A stretch of 64,000 nucleotides of DNA from Flavobacterium sp. 83 (GTDB lineage Bacteria; Bacteroidota; Bacteroidia; Flavobacteriales; Flavobacteriaceae): positions 248,001 to 312,000 of the forward strand of contig NZ_JQMS01000001.1 in the NCBI RefSeq assembly GCF_000744835.1, written 5' to 3'. The position numbers and the translations under genes were made by a program. Below the pieces are notes generated by a model, which saw only the letters and a list, made by a program, of their open reading frames with translations, did no database searches and was not told the DNA's origin. Shown in pieces: positions 17,282 to 26,962 of the stretch. Positions within the stretch are counted from its first letter, which is position 1. Each line of letters begins with the position of its first letter.

Positions 17282-18157
17282 CTATACTTTTTGATTTTTC
17301 AACTTATCTCTTTGCACTTGTTCAATAGGCAAAATATCCATTGATTTAAAGGATAACGCGCTATGAACAGCACTCAAATCTCTCGCTAATTTTCGCAATC
17401 CCATAGGTTCTAATGAAGCAGCATGATCAGTTCCTTTCCAAGTACGGTCTATAGTATAATGTCTTTCAATTATGTTAGCACCCAGCGTGTAGGCCGCTAC
17501 ATCTATAGCTATTCCCAAATGATGTCCGGAAAAACCAATATGTTTTACAGTGTCACCATATTTTTGCTTCAGCAAAGTAATATCTAACAAACACACATCC
17601 TCAAAAGGCACTGGATAACCCGAAGTGCAATTGTATAGCACTAAGTCTTTATTCCTGCCTTTTTCAACAAAATAATTAACCAGAGTATCTGCTTCATCTT
17701 TAGTGGTCATCCCAGTCGAAATATGAATTTCCCCTTGGTAATGATCACACAGCCATCCCAACATATCAAAATTATTGTTACAGGCTGATGGTATTTTAAT
17801 AAATTCTGGATGAAGCGACGCAATTTCTTTAGCTGAAGTCGTGTCCCAAACTGAAGTTGAATACGTAATTCCTATGGATTCGCAATAGTCCTTTAATTCT
17901 TGATGTTGATTCACATCAAATTCTAAAAATTCCCTATGCGCACCATAAGTATCCCCATAAGAATTACTGGCATTAGGATGCGGCGCATTGTATTGCTCCT
18001 CAGTTAATAATTCCGTATTATTTCTTTTTTGAAACTTAACCGCATCAACATTACAAAATATTTTGGCAATCTTTATCAATTCTTTTGCAATTGCCATATC
18101 TCCTTTGTGATTACAGCCAATTTCAGCAATTACGTACGGTTTTTTAAACTCTGTCAT
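17282..18157 (-). CDS. neuB: NeuB-family nonulosonic acid synthase, short form
   Basis: A 291-residue member of the NeuB family (PF03102): YVIAEIGCNHKGDM at the start, VDAVKFQKR, TYSTSVWD, FIKIPSACNNN, HISTGMTT, IGFSGHHLG and IERHYTIDRTWKGTDHAASLEP are all typical. The enzyme condenses phosphoenolpyruvate with a mannose-type sugar to make a nine-carbon nonulosonic acid. The usual C-terminal SAF (antifreeze-like) domain of sialic-acid synthases is absent: the protein ends ~30 residues after the barrel, so it is shorter than the ~340-residue form. Its start overlaps the upstream fusion gene by 14 bases. Product could be Neu5Ac-, KDN- or related 9-phosphate; see the fusion gene for the reason. 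Confidence 0.9.
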   Translation of the reverse strand: MTEFKKPYVIAEIGCNHKGDMAIAKELIKIAKIFCNVDAVKFQKRNNTELLTEEQYNAPHPNASNSYGDTYGAHREFLEFDVNQHQELKDYCESIGITYSTSVWDTTSAKEIASLHPEFIKIPSACNNNFDMLGWLCDHYQGEIHISTGMTTKDEADTLVNYFVEKGRNKDLVLYNCTSGYPVPFEDVCLLDITLLKQKYGDTVKHIGFSGHHLGIAIDVAAYTLGANIIERHYTIDRTWKGTDHAASLEPMGLRKLARDLSAVHSALSFKSMDILPIEQVQRDKLKNQKV

Positions 18158-19310
18158 ATCTTTTATTATACTTTAATACTATTTCACAAACTTCTCTGAT
18201 TGCTCCGGCTCCGGATGCTGTACCAAGCACAAAATCAGCATGTAATTTTACAATAGCAGTTGCATTTGCTGGAGCAAAAGACAACCCAGAACTACACATA
18301 TTAGTCAAATCATTCACATCATCCCCTACATAAGCAACAGCACCAAAACTACTATTTTTAGTATCAAGAAATTGCTTCAGAAATGAATATTTATCTTTCA
18401 CACCAAAAAAAGCCTCTTTAATTTGAAGTTTCAGCATCCGTTGTGCCACCAGTTTAGAATTTTCAGAAGTCAATGTGATCACTTCCACATTATTTTCTCT
18501 TAAAATTTCTAACCCCATGCCATCACGCATATCAAACTTTTTGGCCATTTCTCCCTCTTCATTGTAATAAACCCCGCCATCGGTAAAAACCCCATCAACA
18601 TCCAGTACTAAATAGTTAATCCTTTGTTGGGTCTTGCGCTTTTTTTGTCGCTCTGTCAATAGATTTTCAACAATATTCCAATCCGATAAACTATCAATCT
18701 CCATCAAAGTTTCCTCTGGCATTTCTACCAATCCGATGTTACCACTGACTCTGTTTTTAGAATTTAAAAAAAGTTCTTTTTTAGTAGCATATACTGCTCC
18801 ATTTTCTATCAATAATCCTTCAAAATCTTGCCGTCTGGGTCTATTGAATACATCATAATTTTGTGGGGTTCCATCATTGTTCCAGGTAAACCGATGCGTA
18901 TTGACCACAGTTAAAGCACTGTCGTATTTCTCTGTGATGATTTTATCTAATACTTTATTGATATCTTCAGCCAATGTTAATGGCGAAGTCGCTTGAAGCA
19001 AACATAAAACAGCATAATCATGATTAATTTTGGCTGAAAACTCCATCATGGTACTCTCGGTAGAGGCAGTATCATTAGCATTTTCTTCGTTGCGTAACAC
19101 GGCAAATACCTTATTGGTCCAATAGTATTCGCGTTCTATATAGCTAATGATTTCCGTATCGTTTGTAAACACGTAAACGGCATCCAAATTAGAAAAAATA
19201 GCTTCCGTAAGTACCCAGGAAAACAAGGGCCGTCCTACCATTTTCTTTTTATTTTTCCCCGGAATCCCTTTAGAATCCTTACGAAGTGGAATGATACCTA
19301 TTTTTTTCAT
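18144..19310 (-). CDS. Fusion: CMP-nonulosonate cytidylyltransferase (NeuA-type) + KdsC-type HAD phosphatase
   Basis: A 388-residue two-domain enzyme. Residues 1-220 are an acylneuraminate cytidylyltransferase: IIPLRKDSKGIPGKNKK, LLQATSPL (104-111), MEIDSLSDW (203-211). Residues 231-388 are a HAD phosphatase of the KdsC group: LVLDVDGVFTDG with nucleophile D237 and acid/base D239, ITLTSENS as motif II, GVKDKYS with the Lys, and YVGDDVNDL (327-335) as motif IV. All catalytic positions are present. A phosphatase joined to the activating enzyme suggests that the upstream condensation gives a 9-phosphate, as in KDN-9-P and animal sialic-acid routes, which must be removed before CMP activation. 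Confidence 0.9.
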   Translation of the reverse strand: MKKIGIIPLRKDSKGIPGKNKKKMVGRPLFSWVLTEAIFSNLDAVYVFTNDTEIISYIEREYYWTNKVFAVLRNEENANDTASTESTMMEFSAKINHDYAVLCLLQATSPLTLAEDINKVLDKIITEKYDSALTVVNTHRFTWNNDGTPQNYDVFNRPRRQDFEGLLIENGAVYATKKELFLNSKNRVSGNIGLVEMPEETLMEIDSLSDWNIVENLLTERQKKRKTQQRINYLVLDVDGVFTDGGVYYNEEGEMAKKFDMRDGMGLEILRENNVEVITLTSENSKLVAQRMLKLQIKEAFFGVKDKYSFLKQFLDTKNSSFGAVAYVGDDVNDLTNMCSSGLSFAPANATAIVKLHADFVLGTASGAGAIREVCEIVLKYNKRYDRV

Positions 19311-19333
19311 TATTTTATTTTTTGTTGAAAAAC

Positions 19334-19341
19334 CAAATATA
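19334..19341 (-). promoter_or_regulatory. Possible -7 element of a Bacteroidota promoter
   Basis: On the minus strand this reads TATATTTG, fitting the TAnnTTTG box of Bacteroidota promoters, 24 bases before the start of the NeuA-KdsC fusion. I find no TTG at the expected distance upstream, so the call is weak. If real it would start the nonulosonic-acid operon. Confidence 0.3.
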
Positions 19342-19415
19342 CTGATTTAGTGGTTTAAAATAATCCATTATTTTTTTTCAAATTATCAAAATTTAAAAAA
19401 TACTATAAGCCAATT

Positions 19416-20309
19416 TTAAGGATTCCAATATATTTTTGTGGCTTTCAATTCTTGATAATTACAATATTCCTTAATGGATAGAGAATCTCTATTTTTTAAT
19501 AGTAAAGGCATGTGCCAAGCTAAATCAAACAAAGCTAAAACAATTGCAAACAAGGCCTTAAAATCCCCCTTAAATACTTTTAATTTAAATTGAATCCAAA
19601 GGGAATATGCCATTTTTTTTGGAATAAGTTGCATTGGATCAAATAAAAAATATAAAAACCAACCTGCTCGTAAAGAGCGTCTCAATCTAATGGTGTAATC
19701 AGAATTATTTTTTCTAGATTTCAAGCTTACTCTATGGTGAACTAAAACCTCTGGCAAATAATGTACTTCCCATTTTTTTTTAAACAAATGATAAGAAGCA
19801 AAATTTTCTTCACCATAAAAAATAAACCAAGCAGGATAATTAGGAATACTCTTCCAGGCTGCCATACGCCATACATGTCCACAACCTACAAATCCCTGTA
19901 CTTGCTCTGGAATTTCATCAGAAATAATTGAAACAGGAGTTGACAAGCCCCAAAATATTCGTAAAGCAATCAAACCACATTTTGGATTTGATTCAAAATA
20001 GTTACAAATAGCTGCCAATGGATATTCTGTAATAAAATGAGCATCATCATCTAATGAAATTGCATAATCAGCTTGCGTGCTGTTTAGCATTTCATTCCTG
20101 CAATAAATAAGTCCTTTAGATATTGAATTCCTTTTAACTATTATTGCAGGGTAATTTTCAGCCACAAATTCATAGGTCCCATCAGATGAACCATCATCAT
20201 AAATAACACATTCTACTGATGGGGTATTTATAAGATGATTAATTTTTTCCAAAGTAAAAGACAAATCCTTTTTTCTATCTTTAGTTGTAATAAGTATAGC
20301 TACTTGCAT
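19416..20309 (-). CDS. Family 2 glycosyltransferase
   Basis: A 297-residue GT2: VAILITTKDRKKDLSFTL at the start, VIYDDGSSDGTYEF for nucleotide binding, then ADYAISLDDDAHFI with the metal-binding DDD, and GEENFASYHLFKKKW in the acceptor region. The C-terminal part is rich in basic and hydrophobic residues and may touch the membrane. It sits between the nonulosonic module and a broken GT4. The donor is unknown. Confidence 0.9.
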   Translation of the reverse strand: MQVAILITTKDRKKDLSFTLEKINHLINTPSVECVIYDDGSSDGTYEFVAENYPAIIVKRNSISKGLIYCRNEMLNSTQADYAISLDDDAHFITEYPLAAICNYFESNPKCGLIALRIFWGLSTPVSIISDEIPEQVQGFVGCGHVWRMAAWKSIPNYPAWFIFYGEENFASYHLFKKKWEVHYLPEVLVHHRVSLKSRKNNSDYTIRLRRSLRAGWFLYFLFDPMQLIPKKMAYSLWIQFKLKVFKGDFKALFAIVLALFDLAWHMPLLLKNRDSLSIKEYCNYQELKATKIYWNP

Positions 20310-20353
20310 CAGTTATTATTTTAATAAATAGTTTTTTATGCTTATCAAATTAG

Positions 20354-21513
20354 CTAAACGAGAGGCTTTGATAGTATACATTTTTCATACATATCAATTA
20401 TTGCTTTTTTTAAAGTTATTCTATTGCATTTGTTTTGAATCAAATCAATATTAAATTTTTGTGCTTGTGCTCTCACTCCTGGATTCACAATGGCCCATTC
20501 AATACTATTGGCTATTTCTTGTGCGTCCAATGGGTTTCTAATTAAGATACCATTGACGCCATTTTCGATCACTTCTTCTGTCACTTTTCCTGGATTTGAT
20601 TGTATTGGGAATGCCCCCATTCCCATAGCTTCCAGTAAAGCATTGGGCATACCATCTGAAATACTGTTGCCAATATGCAGTACAGACTGCCCCATTATCG
20701 CTAATAATTCCGAATTAGAAATAAACGCACCTCTATTAATAACCCGCACTCTTAAACTTTTAAAATATTCCGTGTTTTTTAATTGATTTACAATTGAAGC
20801 ATCTGCACTATAAACCACTAAACAATAATTCTGAATCAAAGCTATAGGAACTAATTCTAATGCTTCAATCACTTTCGAACCATTCCTACCCCATCATCAT
20901 ACCCCTTAATCGTAAGAGTATTCCGCTTTGGGCTATCTTTTATATTGGTTGTGTCAATTGTTATCCCTCCATTTCCTGGATATACTCCCAAAAAAGCATT
21001 TGTATAACCGTTTGCAACAGCAATATTATAATCTCTCTGACAATCTGTGATTAAATAATCGACTCTTTCAAGAAAATTGGATACTGCTTTTTCATGTATT
21101 CCAAGTTGTGGATAATAAAACAAATCACTCCCCCAAGAAGAATAAATATAGGGAATGGAATTATGTTTTTGCATCACCGCTAAAATAGGTAATCCAGCCA
21201 ACCGCATTTCGAAACTGTGTACAATATCTGGCTGGTATTCTTGGATTATATTTTCAAAAACTGTAGTTATATCTCTTTCATTATATTTTTGAAGTAGCGC
21301 ATAGCTTTTAGGAAAATAATGCTTAACAGTATGCCGCATCGGGAAATTCCATTTCAATTTCCATCCTTTGATTTGTGTTACCCAATTAATTCTTTCAACT
21401 GGAGAACCACCATCTGAGGCGTCAAACCAAATAACATCATGGCCCGAATCCTTCAATTGGTCAACCCATTGAAAAAAATGATGATTAGGAATAGATACCA
21501 TGAGGATTTTCAT
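20354..21513 (-). pseudogene. Family 4 glycosyltransferase split by a one-base frameshift
   Basis: Two adjoining frames make up one GT-B enzyme of about 386 residues. The 5' part (20869-21513) holds the acceptor domain: KILMVSIPNHHFFQWVDQL, IVHSFEMRLAGLPIL, SSWGSDLFYYPQLG. It stops at a TGA at 20869-20871. The 3' part (20354-20872) holds the donor domain with SDGMPNALLEAMGMG (EX7E-like, Asp in first place) and NGILIRNPLDAQEI. At the break the minus strand reads GGAATGGTTCGAAAGTGATT; adding one G after ATG restores GMGSKVIEALEL. The GTG at 20872 could let the second part start alone (GTGA overlap), but each half lacks the other domain, so a frameshift mutation or sequencing error is more likely than two genes. 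Confidence 0.82.
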
Positions 21514-21528
21514 ATTCTAAAATTAGGA

Positions 21529-22722
21529 TTACAATGTATTATTTTCTACTTCAAAAAGTTCCTTATAATTCTCATTGAATGAATTTATATCAAATTTATT
21601 TTGAGCATATTGAAAAGCATTTTCACCAATTTCTTGCATTCCTTCTCTATTACTTACAAGTTGTTCAATAGCTTTTATGAAGTCTGAGACAATTTCTTCA
21701 GTAGTAGTATTTCTAATTAATATTCCGTTTTTATTATTAGTTATATGCTCACTAATCCCTCCAACATCCGTACTGATAGAAATAACACCCTGTACCATTG
21801 ATTCCATAATTACCATTGGAAATCCTTCGTATTCAGAAGTTATCAATAAAAGAGAAAGGTCTTTATATAAACATGAAAGCTCCTCATTACTTGTTAATTC
21901 GCCTAAAAAAATAACACCTGCATTTTCAATTTTGTCAAGATTACTTTTCATACCTGTACCTGCCATATAAAATTGAATTTTTGTTGATATTTTTTGGGCT
22001 TGCTTAGCAATTTCTAGAAAAATTTCAGGTCGTTTTTCATCAGACCATCGTCCTACATATCCAACTTTTATGTTAGAATAATCTTTTGCAAAAAACTTTC
22101 GATTTGATATGGATATACCATTTTCGATAACTTGAATCACTTTATAATATTCTAATCCTATATTATTGCGAGCATACATTTCTAATAAATCTTTTTTAGT
22201 GTTTTGATTAATAACAACCCTCTTATCTATATACTTTACACTATTTACAACCTCCAATTCTCGGCTATCAGGTTTACTAAAAGCATGAAATAAGTCTATT
22301 CGAACGATTTGACCGAAAATAAAAGGAAGTATTTGATAAAAATAAGCAGCATTACTTCCAAATATAACCTTACAATTATTTGATGTGTTAATCGTTTTGT
22401 AAATGCTTTTTTTTAACAATCTACTTACAAACGAATTTCGTTTATTGACTATTGGGTTTATTTCTATACATTGAGCATTAGCTTTGAATTGCTCTTGAAA
22501 ATTTTTGGTAGCTGAATTCAATGTAAAAATGATACAAACATTTTTATGATTTAACGCTTTTACAATATTCAAATGTACTTTCTCGGCGCCACCTGTATGA
22601 TAATACGGGAAAAAACATACTATTTCAGCATCTCTTATTTTCTTTAAATCAAGAACTAAGAAACTTAAAAAATTCCAAAATCCATAAAAGAAATAAACAA
22701 TGCTTTTGATTTTTGATTTCAA
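21529..22722 (-). CDS. Family 4 glycosyltransferase
   Basis: A 397-residue GT-B enzyme. The N-terminal domain has IVCFFPYYHTGGAEKVHLN, the usual GGAE loop. The donor domain has VGYVGRWSDEKRPEIFLE, FYMAGTGMKSNLD, FLGELTSNEEL and the EX7E motif EGFPMVIME, followed by GVISISTDVGGISEHI. The 15-base gap to the frameshifted GT4 downstream and the 14-base gap to the GT2 upstream place it in the same operon. Substrate unknown. Confidence 0.9.
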   Translation of the reverse strand: MKSKIKSIVYFFYGFWNFLSFLVLDLKKIRDAEIVCFFPYYHTGGAEKVHLNIVKALNHKNVCIIFTLNSATKNFQEQFKANAQCIEINPIVNKRNSFVSRLLKKSIYKTINTSNNCKVIFGSNAAYFYQILPFIFGQIVRIDLFHAFSKPDSRELEVVNSVKYIDKRVVINQNTKKDLLEMYARNNIGLEYYKVIQVIENGISISNRKFFAKDYSNIKVGYVGRWSDEKRPEIFLEIAKQAQKISTKIQFYMAGTGMKSNLDKIENAGVIFLGELTSNEELSCLYKDLSLLLITSEYEGFPMVIMESMVQGVISISTDVGGISEHITNNKNGILIRNTTTEEIVSDFIKAIEQLVSNREGMQEIGENAFQYAQNKFDINSFNENYKELFEVENNTL

Positions 22723-22736
22723 TTTTCTAAAATTAA

Positions 22737-23666
22737 TTACTTAGTAAGTTGGTGTGTTTTTATCCTAAAAAAATTATTTACTAATGAATGAAGATAGTAT
22801 TTAATCCAAAACAACTTTTCTTTCTTTTGTTTTATTAAACGTATAAACAAAACAAAAGCTTTTTTATATTCTTTTTTGGCATTTTGTTCAACTAAAAAAC
22901 CCCATTCCTTATCAAAAATACAAATCAAAAGTATTTCTTTATTAATATCACAATTTATATAGCTATAAATATCCTTTAAAATATTTACATCTATAGAATA
23001 AGAATCTTTTAATCCTGAAGAAACTCCGATATTCTTTCTATAAACCGAAGTTATATCTGGTATATAGTAGATCTGACCTTTATCTTTAATCGTCCATAAA
23101 TAAGTAGACCAATCACCATAAGGGTATTTTTCTACCCAAGCAGGCAAAGGATTAGTAAACTGTACATTCCTAAAAACAGCTGTCACAGAAAAAATAAAAT
23201 TAAAACAAATTAAATCTTCAAAACTATTGTATTTTAAGTTATTCAAATTTATAAAATCCTCAAACTCCCCATTAGCAAAAAGAAATTTCACTCCAGTATG
23301 AACAATTGAATAATTAGGATTATTTTCTAACAGATCAACTTGTTTTTGCAATTTATACACATCAATCCAATAATCATCACCATCACATATAGCAATATAT
23401 TTCCCATTACATTCCTTAATAGTTCGCATATAATTGGCAATAAGTCCAATATTTATATGAGGACTGGGTAATAACATTATTTTATCTCCGTAATCACTGG
23501 CATATTTTTCACAAATAACTCTAGTTGCATCAGTACTACAATCCTCTCCTATTACTAATTGAAAAGAAAAATTTGTTTTTTGCATCAATATACTTTCTAT
23601 AGTTTGTGCTATAAATTTTTCTTGATTGTAGGTAAGTATAAAAATACTGACTGTGATAAAATTCAT
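22737..23666 (-). CDS. Family 2 glycosyltransferase
   Basis: A 309-residue GT2. VSIFILTYNQEKFIAQTIES opens the GT-A fold, LVIGEDCSTDATR binds nucleotide, and AICDGDDYWIDVYKL carries the metal-binding DGDD; WSTYLWTIKDKG lies in the acceptor region. The rest is AT-rich and Lys/Asn/Ile-rich, as are the next several genes, which points to this stretch being recently gained or strongly drifted. The gap 23667-23791 upstream is non-coding. Confidence 0.9.
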   Translation of the reverse strand: MNFITVSIFILTYNQEKFIAQTIESILMQKTNFSFQLVIGEDCSTDATRVICEKYASDYGDKIMLLPSPHINIGLIANYMRTIKECNGKYIAICDGDDYWIDVYKLQKQVDLLENNPNYSIVHTGVKFLFANGEFEDFINLNNLKYNSFEDLICFNFIFSVTAVFRNVQFTNPLPAWVEKYPYGDWSTYLWTIKDKGQIYYIPDITSVYRKNIGVSSGLKDSYSIDVNILKDIYSYINCDINKEILLICIFDKEWGFLVEQNAKKEYKKAFVLFIRLIKQKKEKLFWIKYYLHSLVNNFFRIKTHQLTK

Positions 23667-23791
23667 TTTTTAAATTATATTAGAAATTTTTACCATTACT
23701 CAATTTTAGATTATTTTTTTGATCCTTAAAAATTTAAATTACTCACTTATCTAGCCCTCAATATTATCTAAAACAACAGAACACTTTTAAT

Positions 23792-24724
23792 TCATATTCT
23801 TTTAGATATGAAATTACAGTTTAAAATACTTTTAAATATTTTTTTAAAAAAAGGTAACAAATATATTTTTTTAGCTATTTTCTTAAGAAAAAGACCTAAT
23901 TTGTAAGTATTTGAATCTTTAATTTTTGTGAATTTATTTTTATAATCCAAATTCGAAATATAAAACCTCGAGATTAAAACAACTGCCAATCTATTATATT
24001 GTTTTGGGGTAAGTATTTCATTAAAACATTCAATTGCTTTTAAAAAATCTGGTAGTAAGTTCTTTGACTTTGTCATGCTATTGGGATTTTTTCTATAAAA
24101 AGCTAGAAATTCATCATTAAAAATTGCTTCATACTTTTTTTGAAACAAACTAACCCACATTACCCAATCCTCTTTTGCTTTCAAATTTTCAGGAAATCTA
24201 AAATAATAAAATAATGAGGTTTCAAACATTCCACAATGTATTGGTATTGTAAATGAGTCTTCCCATTGGTATAACAAGGATTCAAAATTAAAAAATTCAA
24301 GATTTAAATTACAATAAGGATCTGAAAGCTTACTCATATCATTATCAAACATTTTAAAATTAGAGATAACTATTTTAACATCCTTATTCTTAGATAAATT
24401 AAAATAATACATAGATTTTTCAAATTTTCTACTATCCAAGCAATCGTCCGAATCTAAAAACTGTATATAATCTCCTTTGACTTTATTTAAACCAAAATTC
24501 CTCGCAGTACTTAAACCTCCATTTTCTTTGTAGTAATAAATAAATCTTGTGTCTTTTTCACGCCATTCTAAAGCAATCTGCTCAGTATTGTCAGTAGAAC
24601 CATCATTAACAATAATACACTCCCAATTAAAATATGTTTGATCTAGTACTGACTGAATTGCTTCATTTAAATATTGCCCTTGATTATAACAAGGGACTAT
24701 TATGGAAACTAAGGGATTGAACAT
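23792..24724 (-). CDS. Family 2 glycosyltransferase
   Basis: A 310-residue GT2: VSIIVPCYNQGQYLNEAIQS, then CIIVNDGSTDNTEQIA, NGGLSTARNFGL and QFLDSDDCLDS with the metal-binding DSDD. The N-terminal 100 residues are very like those of 27747-28604 (both have SVLDQTY.. WECIIVNDGS), so the two are paralogues from duplication. The C-terminal ~80 residues are basic and hydrophobic. Seven bases separate it from the GT2 upstream. Confidence 0.9.
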   Translation of the reverse strand: MFNPLVSIIVPCYNQGQYLNEAIQSVLDQTYFNWECIIVNDGSTDNTEQIALEWREKDTRFIYYYKENGGLSTARNFGLNKVKGDYIQFLDSDDCLDSRKFEKSMYYFNLSKNKDVKIVISNFKMFDNDMSKLSDPYCNLNLEFFNFESLLYQWEDSFTIPIHCGMFETSLFYYFRFPENLKAKEDWVMWVSLFQKKYEAIFNDEFLAFYRKNPNSMTKSKNLLPDFLKAIECFNEILTPKQYNRLAVVLISRFYISNLDYKNKFTKIKDSNTYKLGLFLKKIAKKIYLLPFFKKIFKSILNCNFISKRI

Positions 24725-24731
24725 AATAAAA

Positions 24732-25724
24732 TTATTGTAGAGATTCTTTAAAAGTTTTTTTTAAAATACGATAAATTACAACCCAAAACTCTTTTATATA
24801 AAAATTATCTTTTACAAATTTATTCCATGAGAAATATTCATAATTTGAGACACCTCCATTGAATAACTTTGGTATCATACTACCATACTTATTCTTTATA
24901 AGAATTTTTCTACCGTTTAATGCGTCGCTCTTATCAGCTCCATTTTTAACCATTAAAATTATTAATTCTGGATACCATTTAAGCCATGTAATTTCATAAT
25001 ATTTTTTCCAAGAAACTTTATTAGAACAAATTAAACCATGAGTGGTAATAGCAATACATGGTTTATTCATAAGATATTTAGCCATATAATACGAATGAGG
25101 AAATGTCGATTCTATAGAAGTAAACTCTTCCCCTGCATCAACCCCAATTTTGAAAGCTTTCAAATAATCTTCTTTTAAAAGAATAAAATTAGATATTGCA
25201 TTAAAATATCCTTTCTCAAATGTAGCTATTTCTTTAAGCTCGGAATGAGCAACAAAATCAATCTTATTTATATTAAAAAATTTATCATCTATTGAATCCC
25301 GATATTCAATACAATCACCATATCCATACTCCCTAATAGGATTCCATACTACCATATCAATAAAAAAAAAAGGTATGATTTTGTTGTCTTTTATTATAAA
25401 AATCATTTTTTTTAAAAAATCTTTAATCAAAAAGTCGTCATCTCCTAATACCCAAACATATCGACCTGATGCTAACTCCAAACATTTACTAATATTCCTT
25501 ATCGCACCAATATTTTGAGAATTACAATTATATACTAAAGGAAATAATTTTTTATATTTTTCAACAACTAATTCTGTATTGTCAACTGATGCGTTATTAG
25601 ATACGATTATTTCAATAATCCAGTTTAAATCTTGTATTTCTTCATTAATAATTTTAAGTGAATTTTCTAGCCAAACATCCCTATTATAAGTGGGTATTAC
25701 TATTGTTAATAATGGATCCGTCAT
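24732..25724 (-). CDS. Family 2 glycosyltransferase (RfbV-like type)
   Basis: A 330-residue GT2: LLTIVIPTYNRDVWLENSL, EIIVSNNASVDNTE, NIGAIRNISKCLELA and YVWVLGDDDFLI with the metal-binding DDD. The SNNAS...DN and LGDDD pattern resembles transferases of 3,6-dideoxyhexoses such as Salmonella abequosyltransferase (RfbV), but also other GT2 subgroups, so this is only a hint. It lies next to a tandem paralogue. Upstream, 25725-25871 is a non-coding gap of about 150 bases. Confidence 0.88.
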   Translation of the reverse strand: MTDPLLTIVIPTYNRDVWLENSLKIINEEIQDLNWIIEIIVSNNASVDNTELVVEKYKKLFPLVYNCNSQNIGAIRNISKCLELASGRYVWVLGDDDFLIKDFLKKMIFIIKDNKIIPFFFIDMVVWNPIREYGYGDCIEYRDSIDDKFFNINKIDFVAHSELKEIATFEKGYFNAISNFILLKEDYLKAFKIGVDAGEEFTSIESTFPHSYYMAKYLMNKPCIAITTHGLICSNKVSWKKYYEITWLKWYPELIILMVKNGADKSDALNGRKILIKNKYGSMIPKLFNGGVSNYEYFSWNKFVKDNFYIKEFWVVIYRILKKTFKESLQ

Positions 25725-25871
25725 AATTACGTACTTTTTATTTGAATTGGCAAAGTATAAGTCAACATCTCAAACCGGTACAACCTACTATACAATGAAA
25801 AATCTCTTTACTTCCTCTATTTGTATAATTTTTCATTCGCCGAAATAACCTATTACTACTATCGAGTTAAA

Positions 25872-26948
25872 TTAAGCATTTACAATTTTATCCCAGCCCA
25901 ATTTTTCTTTATCATTTTTATTTAAAATAAACTTTCTTTTAATTTTCAATGCTCTTTTTTCTATTAAATGCCAAGAAACATAACCAAAACCTATAGAAAG
26001 AAGAACAGAATAAATAAGTAAACTATACGTATCCATTTTAAAATAGTACATCAACGTTTGTTGAATAGGGAAACTATAGATATAAATTCTATAAGACATA
26101 TCTCCAAATCTTCCAAAAGTACGTATACAAGGTATGGGTATAAAACCTAATGCTATAATAACAATAGGAAAAATGATATGCTTAACGAAATCATAACAAT
26201 TAAAATAAAGAGACAGTAACAAAATCAAAACCGATATGCCAAAAATAATACTTTTATGTTTTACCTTTTCAAATTGAAGTGATGCCAACAAACTACCTCC
26301 AATAAAAAAAGTCCCTAAATTAAGTATATGTATTCCTTTTAATCCAAACAAAGAAGAACCTCCAAATCTATTAAGGCAAAAAATATAAAGCATAATAAAA
26401 ATAGCAAAACTAGCTAAAAGTATACTACGTACTAACTGTTTTTGTGTTTTTAAAAAGAAAAGCAATGCTAATACTAGGTATAATGTAAACTCATATCTAA
26501 TAGTCCAAAGAGAGCCATTAATGGAATGGTAGGCATTCGTATCAAACACCCCTTTTATACTAGATTGAAAGCCATACAAACTAAGATTGTATGGTAAATA
26601 GGTGTAAACTTCAATGTTTTTAAAAAAAGACACTTCTCCTTTATAAACAAAAGGAATCAAAATAATTGAAAGTATCAAAACTACCGCTAAAGCGGGAAAA
26701 AGCCTCAAAAAACGTTTTTTTAAATAATCTAAAATGCTGTTGCTTCGCTCTAAACTTTGAAAAATAAAATAACCACTAATTATAAAAAAACCACTTAATC
26801 CTATTTGAGCTAAAACGAGTTGTCCATTAGTAATTTTGTAGATCCATTGAGAACTCTCATTATCTCCTGACAACGGATAAGAATGGGAAACAACTACCAA
26901 AAGTGCAAACAAAAACCTTAGGAAATCAAAATTATTATTTTTAGTCAT
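25872..26948 (-). CDS. Acyltransferase 3 (AT3) membrane protein
   Basis: A 358-residue polytopic protein of PF01757. NFDFLRFLFALLVVVSHSYPL has the conserved Arg (R11) and His (H22), GLSGFFIISGYFIFQSL the second motif, and GSLWTIRYEFTLYLVL the third. It should transfer acetyl or another acyl group onto a sugar at the membrane. Unlike the AT3 at 10266-11363 it has no SGNH-like partner beside it; it stands between GT2 genes. The acceptor is unknown. Confidence 0.92.
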   Translation of the reverse strand: MTKNNNFDFLRFLFALLVVVSHSYPLSGDNESSQWIYKITNGQLVLAQIGLSGFFIISGYFIFQSLERSNSILDYLKKRFLRLFPALAVVLILSIILIPFVYKGEVSFFKNIEVYTYLPYNLSLYGFQSSIKGVFDTNAYHSINGSLWTIRYEFTLYLVLALLFFLKTQKQLVRSILLASFAIFIMLYIFCLNRFGGSSLFGLKGIHILNLGTFFIGGSLLASLQFEKVKHKSIIFGISVLILLLSLYFNCYDFVKHIIFPIVIIALGFIPIPCIRTFGRFGDMSYRIYIYSFPIQQTLMYYFKMDTYSLLIYSVLLSIGFGYVSWHLIEKRALKIKRKFILNKNDKEKLGWDKIVNA

Positions 26949-26962
26949 TTTTAAAAATTTAT

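Noticed and set aside
20869..21513. Two separate glycosyltransferase genes at 20354-20872 and 20869-21513
   Set aside because: Each has only one half of a GT-B enzyme and one added base joins them; treated as one frameshifted gene.
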